A stretch of 49,322 bases of DNA from Methylocystis sp. Its GTDB lineage: Bacteria > Pseudomonadota > Alphaproteobacteria > Rhizobiales > Beijerinckiaceae. Within the stretch, counting starts at the first letter, position 1. Each line of letters starts with the position of its first letter. The translations under genes and the position numbers were made by a program. Under the pieces are notes generated by a model that saw only the letters and a program-made list of their open reading frames with translations, was not told the DNA's origin and did no database searches. The DNA is taken from the NCBI RefSeq assembly GCF_021731785.1, contig NZ_JAKFWS010000011.1, forward strand, positions 1 through 49,322, read 5' to 3'. Below, one piece after another: positions 15,310-24,454 of this stretch.

Positions 15310-15485
15310 GATGGAGAGTCGCGCGCGCGGTTCCTGATAAGATACGCGGCCTCGAATGGGCCCTTGCCTGATGACAGGTTTACCGAACGCCGATCGATTG
15401 TTGGGCCATCTTTGTCACGCCACCCGCAGACTTCTTGCAATCGGAATGCAGCTTGGCGGCATTTCCGTTGTCATTCCTATAGCCG

Positions 15486-16515
15486 TCAGGCGGCTACCAG
15501 ACGGGCATCGAATATGCGCGCCGACCGCGCAACGGCCCATATGATCCGAGCCAGTTTGTTCGCCAGGGCGACGACAACGACGTTGCGTTTCACCCGTTCG
15601 AGCAATGCGCGAAGCCAGCTCCCGGGACGAGTCTCGCTCTTTGCCAAACTCGGCAATGCCGAGCGAGCGCCGTGGATCAGTAAGATGCGCAAATAGCTAC
15701 TCCCTCGTTTCGTAATTCCGACGAGCCGGGGCTTCCTCCAGTCGTCACTTGACGGGGGACGAGCCCGAGCCACGCAGCGAAGTCGCGCCCTTTCGCGAAC
15801 GCCGACCCACGCCAATTGCGGCGCCGATTGCCGTGGCGTTGATGACGCCGACGCCGGGAATCGACAGCAGGGAGCGTATTATTTCGTTGCTTCGGCTCAA
15901 TTCGGCGAACTCACGGTCGAATGCTGCGATCCGCTTATCAAGTTCCCGAAGCTCGAGCATCAGGTCACTCACGAGCTGCTGCATACGGGGGCTCAGGCCG
16001 CGCGCGTTTGGCAGTTCTTCCCGCAACCATCGATCCAGCTTTGTTCGGCCTTTGGGAATAACCAAGCCGCGCTCGAAAAGAACTGCCCGCAGCTGATTGA
16101 TGAGAGCGGTTCCTCCCCCGACGAGACGGTCTCTCGTGCGGTGGAGCGACTGGAGATCGAGCTGTTCTCGCTCTTAAGTGTACCGAACTGCATCGTCGGC
16201 CTGGTCGCGGCTTCCGCGATTCCTTCGGCGTCCCGGTCATCGTTCTTCTGCGCCTTAACGTAGCACTTGACGTATTCAGGCGGCATCAATCTGACCGTGT
16301 GCCCTAGAGCCGCAAATTGACGTCCGAGGTGATGGGTTCCGCAGCATGCCTCCATGCCGATGGTGCACGGCGCAAGCTTCTCGACCAATTGCGCCTGCGG
16401 CGAAGAACGACTTCGCCTTTTTCGTCGAGTCCAACGAGACGACCGCGAGCTTGCGGGCGACGGCGGCGGTCGCTTGCGCCGGCAACCGCGTTTCGCCAAC
16501 ATCAATCCCCAAGCT
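15486..16515 (-). pseudogene. IS110/IS1111-type transposase, frameshifted
   Basis: Pieces of one transposase lie in three frames. N-terminal: KLAVVSLDSTKKAKSFF, near 16450. Middle: LAPCTIGMEACCGTHHLGRQFAALGH, LMPPEYVKCYVKAQKNDDRDAEGIAEA. Then VIPKGRTKLDRWLREELP and the IS116/IS110/IS902 domain IRSLLSIPGVGVINATAIGAAIG. The C-terminal KPRLVGITKRGSSYLRILLIHGARSAL is in yet another frame, ending at 15486. The order is that of an intact IS110-family protein, so at least three frameshifts have killed it. Ends of the element cannot be placed because this family lacks terminal repeats. Confidence 0.8.
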
Positions 16516-16769
16516 TTGAGCTTGTCCTTGAATCGCGTCGGCGACTTCATTCAGCGACGCGTCGAATAGCAAACGTATGATCTCTACACGCTCTCTTTGG
16601 AGGTGAAATTTCTCGACACATACGGTTCCATCGGAGATGGGAGGATCTCCGGTGGGTTCGAAACGATCCCAGAACACGGCACGGCGCGCGTATTGGTCGA
16701 GCATGTTGAAGTGTACGCCGAGGCGCTACGTCACCCCGACCGCTCCGCGCGCCCCAATGCGTCGACTCG

Positions 16770-17030
16770 CCATGCGATTTAGGGGCATGCTCAAAAGCAA
16801 GAGCGTTGGCAAGCTCGGCGTCTGGCTGAAAGACGCCCAGAAGTCGGGCCTCTAATGCGATGCAACGTTTTGCTTGCACGCTGCAGAGACACATCGACGC
16901 GCTGAGAAGTGCGATCACTGAGCCTTGGAGCAACGGCCAGACGGAAGGACAGATCTATCGGCTGAAAGCGCTCAAGCTCACGGTGTCACACAGCCTTCAC
17001 CGATCCAGAATAGGATCGACAGGGCGCTGA
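16770..17030 (+). pseudogene. ISL3-family transposase C-terminal remnant
   Basis: Residues RFRGMLKSKSVGKLGVWLKDAQKSGL end at a TAA near 16856. The continuation AMQRFACTLQRHIDALRSAI, then TEPWSNGQTEGQIYRLKALKLTV, lies in the next frame. Together they match the C-terminal WSNGQTEGQIxRLKxxKRxM segment of ISL3 transposases, broken by one frameshift and lacking the N-terminal part. Another dead IS in the decaying right part of the element. Confidence 0.65.
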
Positions 17031-17214
17031 CAGAAATTATCCGGGGCACATGTCACGAGGTTCCTGAACGAGGCAGAGCGCTCCAGAGGAGGCGATGAGC
17101 CCCAAATCGCCGCCAACGGATCATTTGCAAAGCTCGGCCTTGTCTGAAACGCCAGATGGGCACATATTTTCGCAAGGTCGGCCGCCATTTGGGCAGTGTC
17201 GGCTTGGTGGAGAC

Positions 17215-17471
17215 ATGACAATGATCGAAACATTGATAGGACTGATCTTTCTCGTCATCATCATCGGCGTTTTTGGTGGGCCGCGACGACCTTGCTCCGT
17301 ATCATTCCTCTCGCGGAGCCATTTCGGACTGTTGTTAACGTGCTCGTCGTTTTGGTCGGGGTGTTCATTGTTCTTTATGTGGCGCAGATGTTCCTGACGG
17401 CAGCCGGCATTAAAGTGCCATGGCCTAAGTTTGGCGAAGCGAAGTCAATACACTCGATTATTCGGGCCTGA
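17215..17471 (+). pseudogene. Small two-helix membrane protein, frameshifted by one base
   Basis: ATG 17215 with GGTGGAGA upstream starts MTMIETLIGLIFLVIIIGVF. After the T run at 17270-17274 the frame runs into unrelated sequence. The next frame continues as WWAATTLLRIIPLAEPFRTVVN, then VLVVLVGVFIVLYVAQMFLTAAGIKVP and a stop at 17471. Adding one T (GTTTTTTGG) rejoins the halves into a typical short membrane protein of the IPLAEPFRTxV type common near prophages. A real frameshift or a sequencing error at the homopolymer are both possible. Confidence 0.65.
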
Positions 17472-17847
17472 CCGATCTGTTCATACTGACATGCGCAGCC
17501 GAAACCGCTCGAAATGTGGCTGACTAGCCTCCTAACCTCGGTCGGGGGTTAGGGGCACCGCCCATCCGGAGGGCGTGCGACGAACGACCATCTGATACGC
17601 AGAAGGGGATTCTTCCGGGCGCCCCACTTCCTAAGATCGTCTCGTCATCAATGCTTTGCTTCGTCATCGACTTGAGCATGGACTGGGATCGCGTCGATGA
17701 CGCGCTTTCCAGCGGAAAGAACTTCAGGCCGCCGCCGACATTTTCCGCGCGAGCGCAAGCGGGCTAAGATGGGTAAAACTTTAGCGCGTTGCGTTAAAGT
17801 AGACCTAAACCTGCATGATTGGCGCGGGTTCGAGAGGAGAAACGGTC
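17472..17847. other. Intergenic region
   Basis: 376 bases between the frameshifted membrane gene and the DUF5132-like gene. An inverted repeat CCTAACC/GGTTAGG (about 17531-17553) has no T tract. I see no further gene. GAGGAG directly before 17848 is the ribosome site of the next gene. Confidence 0.4.
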
Positions 17848-18432
17848 ATGTCGCGACCGTTGGCGCGCGTGGCGCTCGGAGTTCTGATAGGCGCGGCGGG
17901 CGTCGCGCTATTGGGCCCGCACATAGCGCGACGCACACGTCCGGCCGCGAAAGCCGCGCTGAAAGCAGCGCTGGCAGCAATACGTGAGGCGCGGATCCGG
18001 GGCGGCGAAATCGCCGAAGCCGCCGAGGATCTCTACGCCGAGGCAAAGGCCGAGGCCGAGACCGAAGCCGCGGGGGGCGCGGCGCCTGTCGCAGAGCCCA
18101 CGGCCGCGGCCGTTCTTGAAAAAATCAATTCCCCTATTTCCCATCGACCCGAGGTAACGGTCATGACAAAGCAACAGGGACTCGACGGCCGCCATCGGGA
18201 CAAGAACGGCAGAATCAGCAAGAAACATGGCAATGCGCTTATATCCACATTGCGTCAGACCTATGGGGCCGGATTCGCCCCGGGGCGGTCTGACGATGAG
18301 AGATTGGCAGATGTTCTGCACGACCTCGACGAGCCGTCTCTCAGTCATCTGATCCATGATCATCGCGCGTCGAAGTCAGTGATGAATATGAAAGCTGTCG
18401 ACGCATGGGTTGATGCTGTGGGCCAAAGCTAA
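17848..18432 (+). CDS. DUF5132-like membrane protein fused to a KQGLDGRHRDK-type domain
   Basis: 194 aa from ATG 17848, GAGGAG upstream. Residues 1-75: a membrane-associated helix (VALGVLIGAAGVALLGPHIA) then an Ala/Glu/Lys helix, as in DUF5132/YtxH-like proteins. After an Ala/Pro linker, residues from 106 (MTKQQGLDGRHRDKNGRISKKHGN) match a small protein that I know as a separate gene in rhizobia and relatives. An internal ATG at 18163 preceded by GAGG could express that half alone. The 3' end overlaps the convergent TPR gene by 57 bp. Function unknown. Confidence 0.6.
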   Translation: MSRPLARVALGVLIGAAGVALLGPHIARRTRPAAKAALKAALAAIREARIRGGEIAEAAEDLYAEAKAEAETEAAGGAAPVAEPTAAAVLEKINSPISHRPEVTVMTKQQGLDGRHRDKNGRISKKHGNALISTLRQTYGAGFAPGRSDDERLADVLHDLDEPSLSHLIHDHRASKSVMNMKAVDAWVDAVGQS

Positions 18433-19566
18433 AAGCGCCACGCTTTTCGACGAGTTTCCCGCAGCCGAATAGATTTGCGCCGCCTGGTGATGAAGCTTGG
18501 CGGAAGACGCGCCGGAACTGAGCGCGCGGTCGCTCCATTGGACGGCGTCGGCGAAACGACCGGCCCGAAAGTAGGCCCAGGCCAGCGCCGACTGCGTCGA
18601 AAAATTCTCGCGCAGCGCGATGTCCTTAAGCGCCCAGATCGTCGCATTCACGCCATCCTCGGCGACGTCGGCGTAATAATCGACCAGATGGTGGTAGTAA
18701 TGGACGTCGCCAGACTGCGCCGAGCGCAGATAGGCCGCGAGCGCTCTTCCCTTCCAAATCTTTGCGGTCTCCTCGCGTCCCGCGAGGTCGTATAACTCGC
18801 CGATCGCTTGCGCCAAGTCCGCGCGATCGGCGCAGGCCACAATGTCTTCCAACAGCGCGGCCGCTTCCAGATAGCGCCCCTGCGCGCCCCATAATTCGGC
18901 GATGTGTTCCTTGACGAACCAGTAGCCCGGATAGGATTTGTCCGCCCGGGCATAGCGGCTCTCGGCCTCCTTGTAGCGTCCGCGTTGGAAATCCATCAGT
19001 CCGATTTGCGTCTCGAGCCAAGCGAAGTTTCGCATCTGCTTTGCGGTCAGCTGGTCTTCGGCTTCCTCGTAAAGAAGCGCGGCGCTCGCGTCGTCGCCCA
19101 TCTTGAACAGGAAATGTGCGAGACGCGCGAGGCCGTCCCAGCTTCGCTCCTCGACGATCAATTCGTCGTAACCTGCACGCGCGGCATCATAGCGCCCCTC
19201 CTGAAAGGCGAGATCTGCAGCGAGCATGCGCGCCTCCCGACTGTCGCGCACCAGGGGCGCAGCCGAGAGCGCGGCGCGCACGTCGTCCAGGCGATGGAGC
19301 TTAAAGGCGACATTGGCCTTGAGCAGATGGAGGTCGGAGGGATCGGCGAGAAGCGCGATGGCCTTGTCCAACAGGCTATCAACAGTCGCGAGCTCCTTTA
19401 AATCGCCCGCGACGGCGGCCTTCTGATACCGCCGCCAAGCATATCGGGTGATCTGTTCGGCGTCGCCTGAGCGATCGAGCGCATGATCGCCCATCTCATC
19501 CAGCGCCTGCTCGATCCGGCGCATCTCCGTGTCATATCCTTCAGGTGTTTCAACCAGGGAGATCAT
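18376..19566 (-). CDS. TPR-repeat protein, partner of the DUF4331 protein
   Basis: 396 aa from ATG 19566, chosen because GGAG lies 7 bases upstream (ATG 19611 gives 411 aa). No signal peptide. Successive tetratricopeptide repeats are visible, e.g. DLHLLKANVAFKLHRLDDVRAAL, MLAADLAFQEGRYDAARAGYDEL, QIGLMDFQRGRYKEAESRYARA, HIAELWGAQGRYLEAAALLEDI and SALAWAYFRAGRFADAVQWSDRAL. It lies 117 bp downstream of the DUF4331 gene on the same strand, a pairing I recall for DUF4331 proteins in methanotroph-type genomes. Probably a scaffold or assembly factor; function unknown. Confidence 0.75.
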   Translation of the reverse strand: MISLVETPEGYDTEMRRIEQALDEMGDHALDRSGDAEQITRYAWRRYQKAAVAGDLKELATVDSLLDKAIALLADPSDLHLLKANVAFKLHRLDDVRAALSAAPLVRDSREARMLAADLAFQEGRYDAARAGYDELIVEERSWDGLARLAHFLFKMGDDASAALLYEEAEDQLTAKQMRNFAWLETQIGLMDFQRGRYKEAESRYARADKSYPGYWFVKEHIAELWGAQGRYLEAAALLEDIVACADRADLAQAIGELYDLAGREETAKIWKGRALAAYLRSAQSGDVHYYHHLVDYYADVAEDGVNATIWALKDIALRENFSTQSALAWAYFRAGRFADAVQWSDRALSSGASSAKLHHQAAQIYSAAGNSSKSVALLALAHSINPCVDSFHIHH

Positions 19567-19683
19567 GCTCAGCTCCACCTCCGATTGGGCGATCTCTTGG
19601 GATCGCTTCACGCCTCATTGCCAGCGAGGCGAAGCGAAGCAATCCGAAAGCCGAGACCGGTTTGCTTCAGTGAGCGCTCGCGG

Positions 19684-21249
19684 TTACCAAGGCTCGGCCA
19701 GATAGGGGAAACTCGTCAAAAACGCCTTGTCGTTTTTCATGGGATTGGGCGGCGTTTTCGGCTCAATCGGCGCACTCTGCCAAAGCGCCGGGTCGTTGAG
19801 CAGCTCGACATGATATTTCTTCTCGTTCAGCGTTGCGGTCATGTCGAGGAAGAGCGAGAGGAAGCGGGTCGCCACCTGGTCTTCCAAGCGCCGGCCAAAA
19901 GGCCATGTGCCGGTCGTGTCCATGTCGATCGAATTCACATTGGGAATGAAAACGTCGACCGGCCGACGCAACGGGATCGGCAGGCCCTTAGGATTCCATG
20001 AGTCGTCAGGCATGTTGAGTTCCTGGAACAGCATCTTCTTCACGCGCGGGAAGGCCTCGATGACGGTCGTATAGGTGCGGTGGACCGATATCGGCGAATT
20101 GTCGTGGTCGAAGGCGCTGGCGAGCCCGAGCGCGGTGATCGACGGGCCGAAGCCCCAGCCGAGATGGCCGAGCCGCCTGACGAAATGCGGCGCGAGCCAG
20201 AAATTATTCGCCCCGAGCTGGCGGTTATCCTCTCGTTCGCTCAACGCGGCATCGGCGAACGCCTGTCCGTCGGTGTCGACGAGCTTGTATTTTTTCAGCT
20301 CGTCGTCGAGCGTCCAGGCGTCGAGCAGCACATGCGGGTGCTCGAGCCAGAACGGATCGTCGGGGATGGTCTCGATCTTGTTCGCCGCCTTCAACACCCA
20401 GCTCTCGCCCCAGGTGTTGACGATACGGTGCTGCGCCGGATTGTCGGTGAGGAAGGCGAGCGGAATTTCAAGGATGATCGCATTGCAGTTTTGACCCGCG
20501 CGCGCATCACTGCCGGAATAGACGAAGCGGAAATTGCCCTTGGCGTCCTTCTTGAATGTCGTGCCCTTCCACTCATAGGGCCCAGGCGGCAGCTCCTTCT
20601 TGAACCCATTGCCCCAGTCGGGAAAGGCGGGATCATAATTGAAGAGATCATTGCCTTCGAGTTCGATCAGCGTCTTTGGAATTTTCAGCTCGCGCAACTC
20701 GGGCAGCGAGTGCGGCACATGATAATATTGCGGCGCATAATTGATGGAGCGGAAGAACCCCGGCAGATCGTTGAAGAAAGCGTCGTCGCGCCCCCCGATG
20801 AAAGCCTGGATGACGTGGCCCTTTGGCGATCTCAGCGTCGTGTTGGCGTTGGCGTCGATCACCTCAGAGAAATCGCCGCCCGGAAAGTTGAAGAAGCGGA
20901 TATGGGCGCGATTGTCGCGGTCGACGGTTACGCGGATCTCCGCGGGTTTGAGAACGCTGAGGTATTTCGACTTCACGCCGTCGAGATATTTGAGCAGGCC
21001 CTCGAGACTTTGATCGTCCTTGCCCGGCCGCTCGATGCGTTTGTCCGGCGCGATCAAAATGCGATAGAGCATGTCCGTATCAAACACGCCGGCGTCGGGG
21101 ACGGACGCGAAAGTCAGCGCGATGACGACCTTCTCGCCGCCATCCTTATCGTCGGAAGGGAAGCCGAATATGTCGTAGAGATCGGCGGCGCTGACATCGA
21201 TGTCGGAAAAAATCGAATTTACGGCATTCGGGTCGTTGTGGTCGGCCAT
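19684..21249 (-). CDS. DUF4331 family protein
   Basis: 521 aa from ATG 21249, with an ideal AAGGAGGG 7 bases upstream; the longer frame adds shadow sequence. DUF4331 hallmarks: DVSAADLYDIFGFP near the N-terminus, ALTFASVPDAGVFDTDMLYRI, FIGGRDDAFFNDLPGFFRSI and the C-terminal PVDVFIPNVNSIDMDTTGTWPFGRRLEDQVA. No signal peptide, which is unusual for a family often predicted to be exported. The role is unknown. It is the first gene of the DUF4331/TPR unit. Confidence 0.8.
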   Translation of the reverse strand: MADHNDPNAVNSIFSDIDVSAADLYDIFGFPSDDKDGGEKVVIALTFASVPDAGVFDTDMLYRILIAPDKRIERPGKDDQSLEGLLKYLDGVKSKYLSVLKPAEIRVTVDRDNRAHIRFFNFPGGDFSEVIDANANTTLRSPKGHVIQAFIGGRDDAFFNDLPGFFRSINYAPQYYHVPHSLPELRELKIPKTLIELEGNDLFNYDPAFPDWGNGFKKELPPGPYEWKGTTFKKDAKGNFRFVYSGSDARAGQNCNAIILEIPLAFLTDNPAQHRIVNTWGESWVLKAANKIETIPDDPFWLEHPHVLLDAWTLDDELKKYKLVDTDGQAFADAALSEREDNRQLGANNFWLAPHFVRRLGHLGWGFGPSITALGLASAFDHDNSPISVHRTYTTVIEAFPRVKKMLFQELNMPDDSWNPKGLPIPLRRPVDVFIPNVNSIDMDTTGTWPFGRRLEDQVATRFLSLFLDMTATLNEKKYHVELLNDPALWQSAPIEPKTPPNPMKNDKAFLTSFPYLAEPW

Positions 21250-21573
21250 GGACGGGCCCTCCTTAAAAAAATTTCTTGGGACAGCCGGCGAGTTGCAAAA
21301 AAATTGGCGCCGCCGCCAAACTTCGGCCCCGCCGCGATGAAACCGATGCGCGCCTCTCATTTGCGTCGCGCGCGAGACGCTTACAAAAACAATCGCCGTC
21401 TTTTTTGGTTCCAGTTTCCCGCAAAGATTCTGCTGCCTAATTCGCGTCCTGGGACGGGGGCGGGGATGCCCCGTCGCATCGATGCAACTTTGGCGAGCGC
21501 TCACCCTTCCGGCCGCTGGTCGAAGCTCCTCTCTGCTCCGATCCGGTCGAACGGATGTTTTATGGGTTCGCCC
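21250..21573. other. Intergenic region
   Basis: 324 bases upstream of the DUF4331 gene and downstream of the Mg2+ ATPase, both on the minus strand, so it probably contains the DUF4331/TPR promoter. I see no hairpin with a T run and no coding frame of note. Confidence 0.4.
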
Positions 21574-24273
21574 TCAGGGCCTGCGCGACCTATCGAACCA
21601 TTGATAAAAGCCCTTTTTGGCGAATTGCACAATCGCCAAATAGGCGACCGCCATTGCGGCGAGGATCAGATAAAATTGACCCGGCGGCGGCACGAATCCG
21701 AAATAGGACGCGAGCGGGCTGAACGGCAGCAGTGCGCCGATGAGGACGATCGCGCAGGACGTAACGGCAAGGACGGGATTTGCGCGACTCTTAAACGGGT
21801 TTGCGCGCGTGCGAATAATGAAGATCACCAAAACCTGAGTGGACAGCGATTCAACGAACCAGCCGGTGCGAAACAAACTCTCGTCGGCGTTCAGCACGAC
21901 CAGCAGGATGTAAAACGTCAGAAAGTCGAAGACGGAGCTGATCGGACCGATGACCAGCATGAAGTTGCGAATAAAGGTCATGTCGAGAATTTGCGGCCGG
22001 CGCAGGTCTTCGACGTCGACCTCGTCCAAGGGAATCGGCACTTCCGAAATATCGTAAAGGATGTTGTTGAGAAGGATTTGCGTCGGCAGCATCGGCAGGA
22101 ACGGCAGCAGGAGCGATGCGCCCGCCATACTGAACATGTTGCCGAAATTCGAGCTGGTTCCCATCATGATATATTTCATGATATTGGCGAATGTCCGGCG
22201 ACCCTCCAAGACGCCTTCGTGGAGCACGTGCAAATCCTGGTCGAGGAGGATCATGTCGGCCGCTTCCTTGGCAACGTCGACAGCCGAATCGACCGATAGA
22301 CCGACGTCGGCCGAGTGCAGGGACGGCGCGTCGTTAATTCCATCCCCTAAATATCCGACGACGTGATCGCGCGCTTTCAGCGCGAGAATGACCCGATCTT
22401 TTTGCGCAGGATTGACTCGGCAAAAGAGATTCGTCTGCTCCACTCTGACGCGCAGCGCCGAGTCGTCCATGTCGCCGATCTCCTTGCCGGTCAGCACGCC
22501 CTCAACGGGGATATTTAAGCTGGCGCAGACATGCTGAGTGACCAATTCACTGTCGCCGGTCACGATCTTTACCGTCACGCCGCTTGCGGCGAGGGCCGCG
22601 AGCGCAGGCCCGGCGCTGGTTTTGGGAGGATCGAGAAATCCCGCGAACCCCTCGAACACCAACTCCGCCTCGTCGCCGACCACGGCATGCGGGTGGTCGA
22701 GCGGAACGCGGCGCCAGGCGATGCCCAGGAGCCGAAAGCCGTCTTTTTCGAGGGCGATGCGCTGGCCGCTGATCTGCGCGAGCGCCGAGGGTTCAAGCGC
22801 GCGCTGCGCGTCATTTTGCGAATCCTGATAGAGATTGCAGAGTGCGATGATTTCCTCTGCGGCGCCTTTGACCACCAGCAATCGTTCTCCGCCCTTTTCA
22901 AGGAGCACGGAGACGCGCCGCCTCTCGAAGTCGAATGGAACTTCGTCGATCTTCTTCCATTCATGCACGTCGATATTTCGATGGTCGAGGATCGCGTCGT
23001 CGAGCGGGCTCTTTAAGCCCGTCTCAAAAAAACTGTTCAGATAAGCGAGTTCGAGAACCCGGTCGCTGGGCCTCCCGGCCGCGTCCACATGCCGCTCCAG
23101 CCTTATCTTCGCTTCGGTCAACGTGCCGGTCTTGTCCGTGCACAGAATGTCCATCGACCCTAGATTTTGGATGGCGGTCAATCGTTTGACGATGACACGC
23201 CGCTTCGCCATGTGCAGGGCGCCACGCGACAAGGTGACTGACACCACCATGGGCAACAACTCGGGGGTAAGCCCCACGGCAAGAGCGACGGCGAAGAGGA
23301 ACGACTCGAGCCACGGCTTGTGCAACAAGGCGTTGACTAGGACAACGAACAACACGAGAAGGATCGTGAGACGCATGATGAGCAAGCCAAAGCGATGCGT
23401 CCCGATCTCGAAGGCCGACGGCGGCGGCTGACGCCTGACGCGATCGGCGACGGCGCCGATCGCCGTGTCGGCACCGGTTTTCACCACGCGTATCTTGGCG
23501 CTGCCGCTGATCACGCTGGTTCCCATGAACACGGCGTTGGCGGCGTCCTGAATATCGGTTGCGTCGGCCTCAACCGGCCCCGGCCGTTTCTCGACGGGAT
23601 AGGGCTCGCCGGTTAGCAGCGCCTGCTTGACGAATAGATCGCGCGCTTCCAAAACCAATCCATCGGCGGGAATCATGTCGCCAGCGGACAATATGACGAG
23701 GTCGCCCGGAACGACGTCGGCGACGGGCGCCTCGACCTCTCGGCCATCGCGAACGATGTTGGCGCGCACCGAGACCGACTGACGCAATCGCTCCGCGGCT
23801 TTGCCGGCGCGATGCTCCTGAAAAAAGTCGAGCGTGACGCTGAACAGCACGATCGCGGAAATGATCACAAAATTGGCGACTTCTCCCGTGAACGCCGAAA
23901 TCGCGCTGGCGACGAGCAGCAGAATGACGAGCGGATTCCTGAAGCGCGAAAGAAATTGCAGGAACAAAGGCTGCTGTTGACGAACGTCGAAGCGATTGGG
24001 GCCGAACTCGGCGAGACGCGCGCGCGCCTCGGCGCTCGTTAAACCGGTCGCCGCGGTCGCATTGTGCGGGGCGCCCGCTTTGAAGGAGAGCCACCAGGCG
24101 GAGTCGTCACGCCGTGCCTTCGAAGAAGCGCTGGTCCTCTCCCGCATTAAAAATCGGCGTCGCAACCAGAGGATTGCAATAAGCGCAAAGTAGCCGGCCA
24201 AAAAGTAATAGAGAAATCGAGGAATTTCCGAAGCAACTGCGGTCGAGGCGACGGCGACGTCAGCGACATTCAT
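21574..24273 (-). CDS. mgtA: P-type Mg2+-translocating ATPase (MgtA/MgtB type)
   Basis: 899 aa from ATG 24273 (a TTG at 24291 is possible). It imports Mg2+ across the inner membrane at the cost of ATP. Domains: cation-transporter N-terminus (TGLTSAEARARLAEFGPNRFD), actuator loop with TGEP, phosphorylation motif CTDKTGTLT, nucleotide domain with VVKGAAEEI, and hinge VGYLGDGINDAPSLHSADVGLSVD. The six C-terminal helices include LLNNILYDISEVPIPLDEVD, typical of MgtA. Odd: an extra hydrophobic helix (FLYYFLAGYFALIAILWLRRRFL) before the usual N-terminus. I see no mgtA leader structure upstream. Functional by sequence. Confidence 0.85.
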   Translation of the reverse strand: MNVADVAVASTAVASEIPRFLYYFLAGYFALIAILWLRRRFLMRERTSASSKARRDDSAWWLSFKAGAPHNATAATGLTSAEARARLAEFGPNRFDVRQQQPLFLQFLSRFRNPLVILLLVASAISAFTGEVANFVIISAIVLFSVTLDFFQEHRAGKAAERLRQSVSVRANIVRDGREVEAPVADVVPGDLVILSAGDMIPADGLVLEARDLFVKQALLTGEPYPVEKRPGPVEADATDIQDAANAVFMGTSVISGSAKIRVVKTGADTAIGAVADRVRRQPPPSAFEIGTHRFGLLIMRLTILLVLFVVLVNALLHKPWLESFLFAVALAVGLTPELLPMVVSVTLSRGALHMAKRRVIVKRLTAIQNLGSMDILCTDKTGTLTEAKIRLERHVDAAGRPSDRVLELAYLNSFFETGLKSPLDDAILDHRNIDVHEWKKIDEVPFDFERRRVSVLLEKGGERLLVVKGAAEEIIALCNLYQDSQNDAQRALEPSALAQISGQRIALEKDGFRLLGIAWRRVPLDHPHAVVGDEAELVFEGFAGFLDPPKTSAGPALAALAASGVTVKIVTGDSELVTQHVCASLNIPVEGVLTGKEIGDMDDSALRVRVEQTNLFCRVNPAQKDRVILALKARDHVVGYLGDGINDAPSLHSADVGLSVDSAVDVAKEAADMILLDQDLHVLHEGVLEGRRTFANIMKYIMMGTSSNFGNMFSMAGASLLLPFLPMLPTQILLNNILYDISEVPIPLDEVDVEDLRRPQILDMTFIRNFMLVIGPISSVFDFLTFYILLVVLNADESLFRTGWFVESLSTQVLVIFIIRTRANPFKSRANPVLAVTSCAIVLIGALLPFSPLASYFGFVPPPGQFYLILAAMAVAYLAIVQFAKKGFYQWFDRSRRP

Positions 24274-24342
24274 TGCGCGGCGCTTTCTCAAGGAGCCGCA
24301 TGCGGTCGCGTCGCGGGTCGGCTCACGCGATGCGCAGGGAGG

Positions 24343-24370
24343 TCATGGGCTCGAAATCATGGGCTCGAAA
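24343..24370. repeat. 14-bp perfect tandem duplication
   Basis: TCATGGGCTCGAAA occurs twice head to tail (24343-24356 and 24357-24370) in the gap upstream of the Mg2+ ATPase. It could be a slippage duplication or a paired operator; nothing else marks it. Confidence 0.5.
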
Positions 24371-24454
24371 GTCTGTCGGCCAGTCGGGATTTGCTGGGAA
24401 AGAGCGCCCAGCGTCAAGCTGGCGCGCCGATCCGTGCTTTGTATCATTAAGGCG

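Larger units (their letters stand above)
14760..15485. other. Intergenic region with hairpin and a doubtful ORF
   Basis: A gap between the relaxase and the IS110 pseudogene. The perfect hairpin GCAAGCG-GCA-CGCTTGC-TTT lies at 14911-14930. It begins immediately after the stop of a minus-strand frame 14929-15309 (up to 126 codons, from MAGQSTSRP or MQIVRSIL), which lends that frame some support. The opposite strand also has a long frame here with no recognisable domain. I cannot decide which, if either, is real. Confidence 0.35.

Noticed and set aside
17531-17553. CCTAACC/GGTTAGG inverted repeat as a terminator
   Set aside because: No T tract and a loop with many mispairing possibilities.
20080-22299. 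Long plus-strand frame of 739 codons antisense to DUF4331 and the Mg2+ ATPase
   Set aside because: It spans the boundary of two real minus-strand genes with strong motifs. Long antisense frames are expected in this GC-rich codon usage, and the protein has no recognisable domain.
24274-24454. Possible Mg2+ riboswitch before the Mg2+ ATPase
   Set aside because: I could not find a conserved M-box or mgtL-like pattern, only a 14-bp tandem duplication.
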